From Stenotrophomonas maltophilia R551-3 (GTDB taxonomy: Bacteria > Pseudomonadota > Gammaproteobacteria > Xanthomonadales > Xanthomonadaceae), in the NCBI RefSeq assembly GCF_000020665.1, contig NC_011071.1:3958501-4022500 (forward strand): DNA of 64,000 bases, given 5' to 3'. The position numbers were made by a program, and so were the translations under genes. Positions 37,357-47,200 of this stretch are shown here, piece after piece (the stretch's first letter is position 1; every line of letters begins with the position of its first letter). The notes under the pieces were generated by a model, which saw only the letters and a list, made by a program, of their open reading frames with translations, ran no database searches and was not told where the DNA came from.

Positions 37357-38892
37357 GTGCCGCCCTCCCCCACCCCTTCCCCCGTGCCACGCAGGCTGCC
37401 CGACCGGGTCCTGCTGGTGGCCTCGCTGGGCTGCACGATGACCGTGCTCGAGACCAATGCAGTGGCGGTCGCACTGCCCGGCATCGCGCGTGACCTGCAT
37501 GCCGGGTTCGCGGATATCGAGTGGGTGATCAGCGCCTACATCCTGTCATTCACTTCGCTGCTGCTGCCGGCCGGTGCCATCGCCGACCGTTGCGGCCGCC
37601 GCCGCGTGCTGCTGATCGGCATCACCGTGTTCGCCCTCACCTCTTTGCTGTGCGCGTTGGCGCCGACCGCAGCATCGCTCTACCTCGCACGGGCGCTGCA
37701 GGGCGTGGGTGCCGCATTCCTGCTGGCGCCGTCGCTGTCGATCATCGGCCACACCTTCCACGAGGGGGCCGCCAAGGACAACGCGTGGGCATTCTGGGGC
37801 ACGGCGATGGGCATGATGATGGTGCTCTCGCCGTTGATCGGTGGCGCGCTTTCCACACTGTGGGGCTGGCGCGCGGTGTTCATCGCAATCCTGCCGTTCC
37901 TCGCCCTGCTCGGCTACGGCGCGCTGCGCTGGATACCGGAATCCTCCGACAGCGTGCTCCGCCCGCTCGACCCGCCCGGCATCGCCACCTTCAGCCTGGC
38001 GATCTTCGGCATCGTGCTGTTCCTGGTGGAAGGCCTGGCGCAGGGCTGGGGCGCTGCAACGGCGTTGACCGGGCTGGCCCTGGCCTTCGCCATGGGGACC
38101 GCCTTCGTCATCGTTGAGCGGGCACGGCCGCATCCCATGGTGGACCTCGGGCTGCTGGCCAGCCCGCGCTTCGTCGGCGCGCTCATCGCCATGGTCGGCT
38201 ATTCGGTAAGCGCCCAGGTGATGGCCTCGATGCTGCCGCAGTACCTACAGAATGGCATGGGGCTGGGCGCGTTGGCCGCGGGTGTCGGCATGCTGCCCTT
38301 CGCCGGGGCGATGCTGTTGTTCCCTGCGATCGGCCGGCGGCTGGGCCGCCACCTGACGAGCCCTGCCGTACTGGCCATCGGCCTGTCGATCACCGCCGCC
38401 GGCAACGCCGTGGCCGGCCTCGCCGCGTGGCAGCAACGGCCATGGCTGGCATTGGTCGCGATGATCGTGATCGGTGCCGGTGGCGGCATCCTCAATGGCG
38501 AGACCTCCAAGGCCATCATCGGTGCGGCACCGCGCGACCGCGCCGGCATGGCCTCCGGCATCAGCGCCACCACGCGTTTCGTCGGCATCCTGCTGGGCTT
38601 CACCATCCTTTCCAGCGCACTGAGCCTGGGCATCCGCGAGGCGTTGGCGGCGGCGGTGCCACCCGACGACGTGCGGCCGATAGCCGATGCGATCGCCACC
38701 GGTACGTTCGCCGGCACTCACACCGCGACGTTCGCACAGGCGATCTACAGCCACGGGTTCGCCAGCGCCCTGTGGACCTCGGCCATCGCCGCAGCGCTGG
38801 CCAGCCTGGCGGTGGCACTGCTGGGACGCCCACAGCAGAGCCGCGCAGCACGCGCCTCTGCTTCACGCCGGGAGCCACACACATGCGACTGA
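37357..38892 (+). CDS. DHA2-family MFS transporter (SmvA/QacA-like)
   Basis: 511 residues, about 14 TM segments. Motif A is GAIADRCGRRRVLLIG and motif C is MMVLSPLIGGALSTLWGWRAVF. FALTSLLCALAPTAASLYLARALQGVGAA is typical of the SmvA/LfrA branch, which exports quaternary ammonium and dyes. The start is uncertain: the only early candidates are GTG at 37357 and a later GTG at about 37384, neither with a good ribosome site. It overlaps the next gene by 10 bases. Confidence 0.85.
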   Translation: MPPSPTPSPVPRRLPDRVLLVASLGCTMTVLETNAVAVALPGIARDLHAGFADIEWVISAYILSFTSLLLPAGAIADRCGRRRVLLIGITVFALTSLLCALAPTAASLYLARALQGVGAAFLLAPSLSIIGHTFHEGAAKDNAWAFWGTAMGMMMVLSPLIGGALSTLWGWRAVFIAILPFLALLGYGALRWIPESSDSVLRPLDPPGIATFSLAIFGIVLFLVEGLAQGWGAATALTGLALAFAMGTAFVIVERARPHPMVDLGLLASPRFVGALIAMVGYSVSAQVMASMLPQYLQNGMGLGALAAGVGMLPFAGAMLLFPAIGRRLGRHLTSPAVLAIGLSITAAGNAVAGLAAWQQRPWLALVAMIVIGAGGGILNGETSKAIIGAAPRDRAGMASGISATTRFVGILLGFTILSSALSLGIREALAAAVPPDDVRPIADAIATGTFAGTHTATFAQAIYSHGFASALWTSAIAAALASLAVALLGRPQQSRAARASASRREPHTCD

Positions 38893-39311
38893 ACCTTCCA
38901 CTGATCCTGCTTCTGATCGCACTGCCGGCCACCGATGCGCTGGCGGTGCCAGCCCCGCCCCTCGGTACACCGCCGCGCGATGCACTGCTCAAGCAGATCG
39001 ACATGGGCATGGCCAATGCCGTGGAGTGGGAATACGCGTTCAATGCCGTTGCGTCCTGCGATGTCGCTCGGCTGGACCACGCGCTGCGCGAGCTGCATGG
39101 CAACCACCCCGTGCAGATCCAACCGATGCTGGACGCCGGCTACACCGCAACCTATCGCTCGGCCGAGCCCTATCCCCGCCTGCAGGACCGGCTGGCAGCA
39201 CTGCGCGATGCCGAAATCACCTGCATGGCCATTGCCAACAGTCGCAGCCATGCCAGCGTCGTCGACAGCGCCGCTGCGCTGCTGGCGTACATCGCCGATC
39301 AGCCGCTGTAG
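38883..39311 (+). CDS. Small periplasmic hypothetical protein
   Basis: 142 residues; signal peptide MRLNLPLILLLIALPATDALA, then a predominantly helical mature part with two cysteines (ASCDVARL and EITCMAIA) that could form a disulfide. No recognised family. Overlap with the stop of the DHA2 gene suggests co-translation, and the class B PBP gene follows within 12 bp, so the three form one operon. Confidence 0.65.
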   Translation: MRLNLPLILLLIALPATDALAVPAPPLGTPPRDALLKQIDMGMANAVEWEYAFNAVASCDVARLDHALRELHGNHPVQIQPMLDAGYTATYRSAEPYPRLQDRLAALRDAEITCMAIANSRSHASVVDSAAALLAYIADQPL

Positions 39312-39322
39312 CGACGCGATCG

Positions 39323-41032
39323 ATGTCCAGCGGTGTACGCAACAGGAGCCTTTCCCCACGTGCAGCACGCGGCCATGATTTCCGCCGCCGCTACCGCCTG
39401 ACCTGCGCAGCACTGGTCGCGATGGGCGGCCTGCTGCTGGCACGCGCGGCCGATGTACAGATCATCCACCATCGTTTCTACCTGCGGCAAGCCGAAGCGC
39501 GGATGCTTCGGCACCATCCCCTGCGTGCCCATCGCGGCACGCTCTACGATCGCCATGGCACCGTCATCGCCGGGTCAGCGCCGGTGGCTTCGCTGTGGAT
39601 CGACCCCAGGGAATTCTTCGATGCATCCGGGTCGGTCGAAGCACTGGCAACGGCACTGGACGCTGATGCCACCGCGCTGGCCCGCCTGCTCGCGCGCGAC
39701 CGAAAGCGGCGCTTCGTCTACCTGCCCGGCTTCCGCCGGGGTGATCCAACGAGCTTCGAAGCTCTGCTCGCCAGGGCTCCCGCCGGAGTGCACCTGCAGC
39801 GGGAGTTCAAGCGCTTTTACCCGCAGTCGGATCTGTTCGCGCAGGTCATCGGCATCACCGATATCGAAGGCCGTGGTGTGGAAGGACTGGAACGGATGTT
39901 CGAGGCGCGATTGGCGGGCCGGGCGGGCTACCGCGACGTCATCATCGACCGCAAGGGCCGCCCGGTGGAGCTGCGCGACCGCGGCCGTCCTGCGCGCGCC
40001 GGCGAGGACATCGTGTTGTCGCTCGACAGCCGCATGCAGTACACCCTCCATGCAGGCCTGGGGCCGGCGGCCCAACGCCACGGCGCTGCGGCCGCCAGCG
40101 TGGTCGTGCTGGAAGTCGGTAGTGGCCAGGTCCTGGCGATGGTCAACTGGCCCACGTACAACAGCAACAATCCCGGCGCGGGGCCGATCGACGCCCACCG
40201 CAACCGCGCCGTCACCGATGTATTCGAGCCCGGCAGCACGGTGAAGCCATTCACGGTGGCTGCGGCGCTCGATGCCGGCGTGATCACCACAACCAGCACG
40301 TTCAACACCCATCCCGGCTGGATCCGCAACGGACGCTTCACCACTCGCGACTACCAGGACCTGGGTGTACTGGATACGACCGAGGTACTGAAGAAGAGTT
40401 CAAACGTCGGCATCTCGTTGATCTCGCGTCGCCTCAGCAGCGACCAGCTTCACGACATGTTCGCGGCCCTGGGGGCCGGGCACCCGACCGGTAGCGGCTT
40501 TCCCGGAGAGCGCAGCGGTACGCTGGCCGATACGCACGCCTGGAGCGGCACCAGCAAGCAGACCATGGCCTATGGCTACGGCCTGTCGATGACCACGCTT
40601 CAGCTGGCCAATGCCTACGCCACGCTGGCCAACCATGGCGTGCGTGTGCAACCAACGTTCGAGCTAGGGCGCTCACCGGTCCGCACACGGGCGATGCCTG
40701 CACATGTTGCCGAGCAGGTACTGTCGATGTTGGCAACCACCTCTGGGCCGGGCGGCACTGCGACCCGTGCGCGCATCATCGGCTACCCGATCGCGGGGAA
40801 AACCGGCACCGCGCGCAAGGCCAGTGCCGGCGGCTATGCACGCCGCTACACATCGCTGTTCGCCGGCCTCGTTCCCGCAGACCATCCGCGCTATGCGGTC
40901 GCCGTGGTTGTTGACGATCCGGATGCGCGGCTGGGGGGCTATGGCGGCGGCACCGTCGCTGCACCGATCTTCAGCGAGCTGATCGGCCGCGTGCTGCATT
41001 TGACGGACATCGCACCTGAAACGCGGGATTGA
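39323..41032 (+). CDS. Class B penicillin-binding protein (FtsI/PBP3 paralogue)
   Basis: 569-residue peptidoglycan transpeptidase. A single N-terminal TM segment (about 28-45) precedes the class B dimerisation domain (LRAHRGTLYDRHGTVIAGS; GRGVEGLERMFE), then the penicillin-binding domain. All three active-site motifs are intact: Ser305-TVK308, Ser359-S-N361, Lys493-TG. It lies outside any dcw cluster, so it is a second FtsI-like protein, next to a drug-exporter gene. Start ATG 39323 has no strong ribosome site; coupling to the upstream gene is likely. Confidence 0.88.
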   Translation: MSSGVRNRSLSPRAARGHDFRRRYRLTCAALVAMGGLLLARAADVQIIHHRFYLRQAEARMLRHHPLRAHRGTLYDRHGTVIAGSAPVASLWIDPREFFDASGSVEALATALDADATALARLLARDRKRRFVYLPGFRRGDPTSFEALLARAPAGVHLQREFKRFYPQSDLFAQVIGITDIEGRGVEGLERMFEARLAGRAGYRDVIIDRKGRPVELRDRGRPARAGEDIVLSLDSRMQYTLHAGLGPAAQRHGAAAASVVVLEVGSGQVLAMVNWPTYNSNNPGAGPIDAHRNRAVTDVFEPGSTVKPFTVAAALDAGVITTTSTFNTHPGWIRNGRFTTRDYQDLGVLDTTEVLKKSSNVGISLISRRLSSDQLHDMFAALGAGHPTGSGFPGERSGTLADTHAWSGTSKQTMAYGYGLSMTTLQLANAYATLANHGVRVQPTFELGRSPVRTRAMPAHVAEQVLSMLATTSGPGGTATRARIIGYPIAGKTGTARKASAGGYARRYTSLFAGLVPADHPRYAVAVVVDDPDARLGGYGGGTVAAPIFSELIGRVLHLTDIAPETRD

Positions 41033-41111
41033 GCCGCCTGCTGCAAAGATGGCCGGAGCGGCAATGCCGCCCCGGCCGTGACGGCCCCGGGGAGAAGGCC
41101 GCCAGTGAGCG

Positions 41112-41564
41112 TCAGGCCGCCTTCATGGCGTGCTTGCGGGCGCGCATGACGTTGTGGCATTCCTGCACTTCCGGAAGTAGCTGGGTCACTTCCTGGCGCA
41201 CGGCCGGCGGCAGCTCGTTGTCCTTCAGCACGTCCTTGAACGCGCCAAGCAGGCGATCTTCGGATTCTTCCAGTTCGGCCACATAGCCGTAATTGGTGTC
41301 GCCAAACGCGGCACGCACCTTGCCGTAGAACTGCTGCATCGAACCGACCATGGTGCCGTGCTCGGCCGGCTTGCCGCCGCTGGCAGCAACCGAGCTGCTC
41401 AACGCCGAGACGATACGACCCTTGACGCCGGCGATGCGGGTGAACAATGCCGACAGCTCGGCATCCTTCACCTTGGTCGCGGCTTCTTCATAGAACGACT
41501 TGCCGTCGCGGGCGATCTCGATCAGGTCGTTGAGGCGATGTTCAATGGTGGACTGGGTGCTCAT
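41112..41564 (-). CDS. PA2169-family four-helix-bundle protein (DUF2383)
   Basis: 150-residue helical, ferritin-like protein without obvious metal ligands. It begins TIEHRLNDLIEIARDGKSFYEEAATKVKDAELSALF, the DUF2383/PA2169 signature, and continues with a long hairpin of helices. Relatives are stress- or stationary-phase-induced. It may be expressed together with the small membrane protein upstream on the same strand. Confidence 0.82.
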   Translation of the reverse strand: MSTQSTIEHRLNDLIEIARDGKSFYEEAATKVKDAELSALFTRIAGVKGRIVSALSSSVAASGGKPAEHGTMVGSMQQFYGKVRAAFGDTNYGYVAELEESEDRLLGAFKDVLKDNELPPAVRQEVTQLLPEVQECHNVMRARKHAMKAA

Positions 41565-41760
41565 GGAGTCGCTCCTGTGTGCTCGAAAGTCTGTGGGGAA
41601 TGGCAGCGCGATTGCGTTGCCTTCGACCCCACTGTGGCGGGTGTGCCGTGGCTGTCGGGTGAGTACGGATTGATGTGCACATCACCACATTCAACGCGCG
41701 CTGACTTCTTCATGCGCAGGCTCATTTCCATTCACGGTGAATGAGCGAATCGACGTCGAT

Positions 41761-41871
41761 TCACCAGGGCGCGATGATGATGATCAACGCGACCAGCAGC
41801 ACGATCGCCAGTACAAGCAGCAGTACATGCCTCTGCCGCCAACTGGGTTTTGGCTTTCCAGGGGTATTCAC
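41761..41871 (-). CDS. Small single-pass membrane protein, 36 residues
   Basis: Product begins NTPGKPKPSWRQ and ends in a very hydrophobic helix VLLLVLAIVLLVALIIII followed by APW. The GTG start at 41871 has AGGAGA seven bases upstream, which is the main reason to believe it. Its size and layout (basic head, one TM helix) match stress-related small membrane proteins. Function unknown. Confidence 0.5.
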   Translation of the reverse strand: MNTPGKPKPSWRQRHVLLLVLAIVLLVALIIIIAPW

Positions 41872-42119
41872 TACGCGTCTCCTTCGATCTGCAAAAGGTG
41901 CGCAGACACACTGATGCAAAGCAGCATGTGGACGCGTAGAGATTTCGTGCAGGGCCCGTGCATGAATGCAGGATCCCGCGCGCGACGATAACGCGTCCAT
42001 AACGTAATCAGGATGTAAACGGAGTGTTAGGTTCCTTCCGATTCCGCACAGCGGAGTTTCAGATCGGTTTCCACGCAGCCATGCACGAAACCCATTCAAC
42101 TGGATTTGGAGAGAGCCAA

Positions 42120-44954
42120 ATGCATTACAAGTACACCCTGCTTTCACTGGCAGTGGGCACCGCCCTGGCGGCCACCTGGTCGCCGGCCGCACATGCCCAG
42201 GATGGCAGCGAGAAAACACCGAAGAACCTCGATCGCATCCAGGTCACCGGCTCGGCCATCCGCAGCGTCGACATCGAGACGCAGCAGCCCATCATCGCCA
42301 TCACCCGCGCGATGATCGAACAGCAGGGCTTCACCACCATTGCCGACCTGCTGCAGAACCTCACCTCCACTGGCGCCCCGACCATTTCGCGTGCGCGCGC
42401 ACTGGCTTCCGGCGAGAACGTCGGTGGCTACTACGTGAACATCCGCAACCTGGGCGCCACCCGCTCGCTGGTACTGGTCAACGGCAAGCGCCTGGGCGCC
42501 ACCACCGGCGGCTACCAGGATCTCAGCCAGATCCCGATGAGCGCGGTGGAGCGCATCGACGTACTGAAGGACGGCGCCTCTGCGCTGTACGGCTCGGATG
42601 CGATCGCCGGCGTGGTCAACATCATCACCCGCAAGAACTACGAAGGCCTGGAAGTGTCCATGCAGCATGGACAGTTCAGCCAGGGCGACGGCAAGGACAG
42701 CACCTTCTCGCTGGTCACCGGTGCACGTGGTGAACGCGGCGGTTACACGCTCGCGCTGGAGTACCAGAAGTCGGACCCGGTGTTTGCCCGCGACCGTGAG
42801 TTCTCCCGGTACGGTGGTGCTGGCCCCAACTACCCCGGCGCGGACTGGAGCAACATCAGCCAGAACGGTTCGTGGTGCGATCCGGCCCTGTACAAGTGCA
42901 ACACCGGTGATGCGGTGTTCAAGACGCTCAATCGTGGCGGCAACCCGAAGAACCCGAACGACTACCATCCGATCACGCCGGCCGAGTTCGCCAACGGCAA
43001 CGAGCAGATGCACCTGCAGACCGGCATCGAGCGTCGCTCGCTGTTCCTCAGCACGGACTACGCGCTGACCGAGCAGATCAAGTTCACTGCCGATATCGGC
43101 TACAACGAACGCACCACCGACCAGCAGATTGCAGGTTACCCGTACCAGTCGACCAAGTTCGGTACGCCGCTGGATGCGGCCAGCGTGTTCAATCCCATCG
43201 ACCACAGCATCGCGTTCAATCGCCGCCTGTGGGAGGTGCCTCGCACCACCGAAAGCAAGCTGAAGTCCCTGCGCGTCGCGCCCAGCCTGTCCGGCTACTT
43301 CGAGCTGGGAAGCAAGGCGTACGACTGGGAAGTCGGCGCACTGTTCAACCGCAATGAAGTTACTAAAACGGGCCGTGGCGACATGAGCCTGATCGCTTCC
43401 CGGCAGGCGTTGGGGCCCTCCTACCTCGACGCCAATGGTGTGGCCCGCTGTGGTACGGCGGCATCGCCGGTCTCGGGCTGCCTGGCTTGGAATCCTCTGC
43501 TGCCGTTCGGGGTCGCGGGGGCTGGCTCTCTCTCCGATCCCGAGCTGCAGCGCTTCCTGTTCCCGACGTTCAACGATACCGGCATCACCAAGACCCGCAG
43601 CTACTTCGCCAACATCTCAGGACCGGTGATCGAACTTCCCGCCGGCGACCTGTCCGTCGCCCTGGGCTACCAGTACCGCAAGGAAGAGGGCCGCTTCGTG
43701 CCCGACGCCTTCGCGCAGTCGCGGCAGAGCACGGCGCTGGGTGCCTCCACCACCGCCGGTGATTACAGCCTCAACGAGTTCTTCGCCGAAGTAAACGTGC
43801 CGGTGCTGCGTGACCTGCCGTTCGCCAGGGAGCTGACCGTGAACCTGGCCACGCGCTATTCCGACTACAGCAACTTCGGCAGCACCACCAATTCCAAGGC
43901 CAGCTTCGCCTGGCGCCCGATCGAAGAGCTGATGATCCGCGGTACCTTCGCCGAAGGCTTCCGCGCACCGAGCATCTCCGATCTGTACGGCGGCCTGGGC
44001 ACCAGCTTCGAGACGTATGTCGATCCCTGCGGTACCGGCGCCACCAACAGTGTCAACGGCAATGCCGCCTGCAACGCGGCGGGCGTACCGCTTGGCTACC
44101 AGCAGCTGAACCAGAGCCTGAAGCCCTGTGCCAGCTATCCCTGTGCCACCCCCGACGAGTTCACCACCGGCTCCAATCCGAAGCTGCGCCCGGAGGAGTC
44201 CAAGAGCAAGACGGTGGGCGTGGTCTGGAGCCCGCGCTGGGTCGATGGCCTGGACATCAACCTCGACTGGTACAGCTACAAGATCACCAACATGATCATC
44301 CAGGACAGCGTCGACCGCATCCTGCGTGACTGCTACGTGCTGGGTAATGCCTCGCGCTGCGGAAGCGTAAAGCGCGCCGGTGATGGCCACATCACCAGCA
44401 TGTTCTACGGCCTCGCCAACCTGGGCTCGATGGAGACCGAAGGCTGGGATCTGGGCATCCGCTATCGCCTGCCCGAGTTCTCCTTTGGCCGGTTCACCAT
44501 CGACCTGCAGAACAGCTACGTCTCCAAGTACGACGAGCAGAACCAGAACTCGGCTGGCGACACGATCATGATGGGCCGGATCGGCCAGCCGGGCATTTCC
44601 CGACTGCGCTCGAACCTGGGCGTGAATTGGCAGCTCGGCAACTTCAGCACCCAGTACACCGTGCGCTACTTCTCCGGCATGGTTGAAAACTGCGTGCCGA
44701 ACCGGCCCTGCACCCTGCCCGACCGCTACGCTTACGGCGAGCCGGATGCGCTGCGCAAGGTGGGTTCGAACACCTTCCACGACATCCAGGTCAGCTACAA
44801 GCTGCCGTGGGATGGCACGGTGGCATTGGGCTCGAACAACGTATTCAACCACCAGGGCCCGATCATGTTCTCCAAGCCCTCCAGCTCGTTCCCCTACTAC
44901 GGCGGCTTCGACATCGGCCGCACCGTGTACGTGAAGTACTCGCAGCGCTTCTGA
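42120..44954 (+). CDS. TonB-dependent receptor (Xanthomonadaceae carbohydrate/peptide-type)
   Basis: 944 residues; signal peptide ending AAHAQ, TonB box DRIQVTGSAI, plug with NIRNLGATRSLVLVNGKRLG and VLKDGASALYGSDAIAGVVNIIT, then a long barrel ending FDIGRTVYVKYSQRF. The plug and the GSAIRSVDIETQQPI sequence match the large xanthomonad receptors thought to take up oligosaccharides or peptides rather than siderophores. Cys pairs in the external loops (CDPALYKC, CVPNRPC). GGAGAGCCAA precedes the start. Confidence 0.88.
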   Translation: MHYKYTLLSLAVGTALAATWSPAAHAQDGSEKTPKNLDRIQVTGSAIRSVDIETQQPIIAITRAMIEQQGFTTIADLLQNLTSTGAPTISRARALASGENVGGYYVNIRNLGATRSLVLVNGKRLGATTGGYQDLSQIPMSAVERIDVLKDGASALYGSDAIAGVVNIITRKNYEGLEVSMQHGQFSQGDGKDSTFSLVTGARGERGGYTLALEYQKSDPVFARDREFSRYGGAGPNYPGADWSNISQNGSWCDPALYKCNTGDAVFKTLNRGGNPKNPNDYHPITPAEFANGNEQMHLQTGIERRSLFLSTDYALTEQIKFTADIGYNERTTDQQIAGYPYQSTKFGTPLDAASVFNPIDHSIAFNRRLWEVPRTTESKLKSLRVAPSLSGYFELGSKAYDWEVGALFNRNEVTKTGRGDMSLIASRQALGPSYLDANGVARCGTAASPVSGCLAWNPLLPFGVAGAGSLSDPELQRFLFPTFNDTGITKTRSYFANISGPVIELPAGDLSVALGYQYRKEEGRFVPDAFAQSRQSTALGASTTAGDYSLNEFFAEVNVPVLRDLPFARELTVNLATRYSDYSNFGSTTNSKASFAWRPIEELMIRGTFAEGFRAPSISDLYGGLGTSFETYVDPCGTGATNSVNGNAACNAAGVPLGYQQLNQSLKPCASYPCATPDEFTTGSNPKLRPEESKSKTVGVVWSPRWVDGLDINLDWYSYKITNMIIQDSVDRILRDCYVLGNASRCGSVKRAGDGHITSMFYGLANLGSMETEGWDLGIRYRLPEFSFGRFTIDLQNSYVSKYDEQNQNSAGDTIMMGRIGQPGISRLRSNLGVNWQLGNFSTQYTVRYFSGMVENCVPNRPCTLPDRYAYGEPDALRKVGSNTFHDIQVSYKLPWDGTVALGSNNVFNHQGPIMFSKPSSSFPYYGGFDIGRTVYVKYSQRF

Positions 44955-44970
44955 TCGACAGGTACGTGCT

Positions 44971-45003
44971 CGTGGCCGGCGGAAGGGGAGTCCGCCGGCC
45001 ACG
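44971..45003 (+). terminator. Hairpin after the large TonB receptor gene
   Basis: Perfect 13-bp stem CGTGGCCGGCGGA / TCCGCCGGCCACG with a 7-base loop. No T-run follows, so its termination efficiency is doubtful. Confidence 0.55.
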
Positions 45004-45211
45004 ATGCACACAACCTCCACTCGATCTCCATCGTTCTTCGACGGAATCTCCAAGGTTCCCGGCAACACTGATGTCATGACGGCATGGGAGCAGGACCGCA
45101 TGGATCGCCACGCGCCTCGACACTGCACGCCCGTCTCCAGGTTCACCACTGAACGCGACGGTGTGGCCCGGTCCCGATCCTCCGGACGTGCCGCCGCAAG
45201 GGAAGTACGAG

Positions 45212-46234
45212 ATGACGACGGCAGTTCGCACTGGCCTGACCGACCTGGTCACTGACGCGCAGCGGTACCTGCGCAGGATTCTCCCCGGGCTCGCCTCTGC
45301 GGTGCACCCGCTTGCCTCATCACACGCCATTCCACGCGCGATGTCCTCGCGCTATCACCTTGCCGAGCTGATGCTGTATGGGGAAACCCCTGCGATGCTT
45401 GCCGTGGCCCGCGAGCCCAGCGAGTCCAGCAGCCGCGTCATCCAGGACGTCCGCTGCCTGCGCGCTGCGGCAAATGCACTGGTCCTGTATGTCTCTCCCT
45501 ATCTCACCCCCACCCAGCGGCGGTTCCTGGTGGAGGCCCATATCGACTTCGTGGTTCCGCATGCCCAGCTGTTCGCGCCCAGCCTGGCCATCGAGTTCCG
45601 CGACGCGCCCGATCACGAGAAGAAGGCCATCTCGCTGCTGCCCTCGGCACAGGCCGTGTTGATCCACGTGTTGTTGTCGGGGCAGCCGCGATGGTGGTCT
45701 CCCCGCGAGATCAGTGCGGCCGCCGGCTACACCTCCATGACGGCATCGCGCCTCTCTGCCGAACTGGTCGAACGCGGCCTGGTCGAACGCTCCACCGGTG
45801 GCCGCGAGCGCTTCCTGAAGCTGGCCGGCAACCGCGACGAGGTCTGGGCCCGGGCACAGCCATTCCTGCGCTCCCCCATCCTGAAGGAAGTGGATGTCTG
45901 CTGGGGCCCGACCGCCGAGATGCTCCGCGATGCCGGGCACCCGGCGCCGACGGCAGGCCTCGATGCACTTGCTGAAACGTCACCGATCTGCGGCACCCGC
46001 GCGCTGCACATCGATGCGTGGCGGTTGTTGGGTGCACTTCCCATGCCCGGTCCGGACTGCGTGCAGACCGCACGGCTGCAGGTCTGGGCCTATCCGCCCG
46101 CGTTCACCAGCATCGGCGATGTGGTGGACCCGCTTTCGCTCCATCTCAGCCTTCGGGGCAAACGCGGCCACGATGCGGACGCGCTGGAGCAGCGGGTGGA
46201 ACAGGCGCTTGGCGGGGACACATACCCCGCATGA
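45212..46234 (+). CDS. Winged-helix (MarR/AbiEi-like) regulator
   Basis: 340 residues. The winged helix lies mid-protein: WWSPREISAAAGYTSMTASRLSAELVERGLVERST. A C-terminal part with VWAYPPAFTSIGDVVDPLSLHLSLR is shared with winged-helix proteins often paired with nucleotidyltransferases (AbiEi type). No such partner is adjacent. ATG 45212 has AAGGGAAGTACGAG upstream. It may control the upstream receptor gene; this is inference from position. Confidence 0.6.
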   Translation: MTTAVRTGLTDLVTDAQRYLRRILPGLASAVHPLASSHAIPRAMSSRYHLAELMLYGETPAMLAVAREPSESSSRVIQDVRCLRAAANALVLYVSPYLTPTQRRFLVEAHIDFVVPHAQLFAPSLAIEFRDAPDHEKKAISLLPSAQAVLIHVLLSGQPRWWSPREISAAAGYTSMTASRLSAELVERGLVERSTGGRERFLKLAGNRDEVWARAQPFLRSPILKEVDVCWGPTAEMLRDAGHPAPTAGLDALAETSPICGTRALHIDAWRLLGALPMPGPDCVQTARLQVWAYPPAFTSIGDVVDPLSLHLSLRGKRGHDADALEQRVEQALGGDTYPA

Positions 46235-46242
46235 CCGAAGCC

Positions 46243-47193
46243 CTATGCGGGTTGCTCGCTCGACACTGCAGCGGCGCGCCTGGCGCTGTACTCAGCGAAC
46301 ACCACGCCGGACACCGCCAGCAGGCCACCGCCCAGTACCCAGCCACTGAGCGATTCGCCCAGCAGCATCACCGCCAACGCTGCGGTGACGATCGGCACCA
46401 GGTTGAAGAAGCCGGAAACACGCGCTGCGCCCAGCCGGGAGAGGCCCGTCATCCAGGTCAGCGGCGCGAGAATGGATGCACAGACCGCCGCGAAGCCGAT
46501 ACAGCCGACCGCCGTCAGGTTGTCCACCCCGGTCCCGATCAGCAGCTGCAACGGTAGCAGGATCAGCGACGCCGCCGTGGCCTGCAGGAACAGTGACTCC
46601 AGCACCGACAGCGGGATCTTCCAGCGTTGCATCAGCACGTTGTAGGCGGCGAAGGCCAACGCGCCGACCAGCATGATCGCATCACCGCGGTTCAGGCCCT
46701 GCGTAGCCAACCGCGCCAGGTCGCCCTGGGACACCACCGCAACCACGCCGATGCTGGAGATCACCGCTCCGAGGATGGAGGTGCCACGTACCGGATGGCC
46801 CATGAACACGCGTGACAGCGCCAACGCGATCAGCGGGATCAGGGCCTGGATCACCCCCATGTTGGTAGCCGAGGTGAAGTGTGCCGCGTAGTAGGCCAGG
46901 CACTGGTACATCACGCCGCCCAGGCACCCCAGCACCAGGAAGCGGCCGAGGTTTGCACGTACGGTCGGCAGATTCTGGCACAGGCGTGGCAGGGCAAACG
47001 GCAGCAGCAGGATGGCGGCCACCAGCCAGCGGAAGAAGCCGATGTCGATCGGGCCCACTGAACCGGAGGCAAGCTTGGTGACGATGGTGTTCGCGCCCCA
47101 TAGCAGGCACGCAAGGATCGGGAAGAGATAGTTCAAGACGGCAGCTGTACGCAGGGGAATGGCCAGCGTACGCTTGGCGCATATCGAGGACAT
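46243..47193 (-). CDS. EamA/DMT-family transporter
   Basis: Ten-TM metabolite exporter of the drug/metabolite superfamily, with two EamA repeats: the first begins LNYLFPILACLLWGANTIVTKLASG, the second LNRGDAIMLVGALAFAAYNVLMQRW. 316 residues from the ATG at 47193. Homology would favour the TTG at 47136 (297 residues), but it has no ribosome site. Divergent from an AraC regulator whose ATG is at 47201, so the promoters overlap the coding starts if the longer form is right. Confidence 0.8.
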   Translation of the reverse strand: MSSICAKRTLAIPLRTAAVLNYLFPILACLLWGANTIVTKLASGSVGPIDIGFFRWLVAAILLLPFALPRLCQNLPTVRANLGRFLVLGCLGGVMYQCLAYYAAHFTSATNMGVIQALIPLIALALSRVFMGHPVRGTSILGAVISSIGVVAVVSQGDLARLATQGLNRGDAIMLVGALAFAAYNVLMQRWKIPLSVLESLFLQATAASLILLPLQLLIGTGVDNLTAVGCIGFAAVCASILAPLTWMTGLSRLGAARVSGFFNLVPIVTAALAVMLLGESLSGWVLGGGLLAVSGVVFAEYSARRAAAVSSEQPA

Positions 47194-47200
47194 CCCGAAA

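Noticed and set aside
41051..41077. GC-rich hairpin after the penicillin-binding protein gene as a terminator
   Set aside because: Twelve-base arms pair with one mismatch but no T-run follows and it sits in a GC-rich context, so I did not list it.
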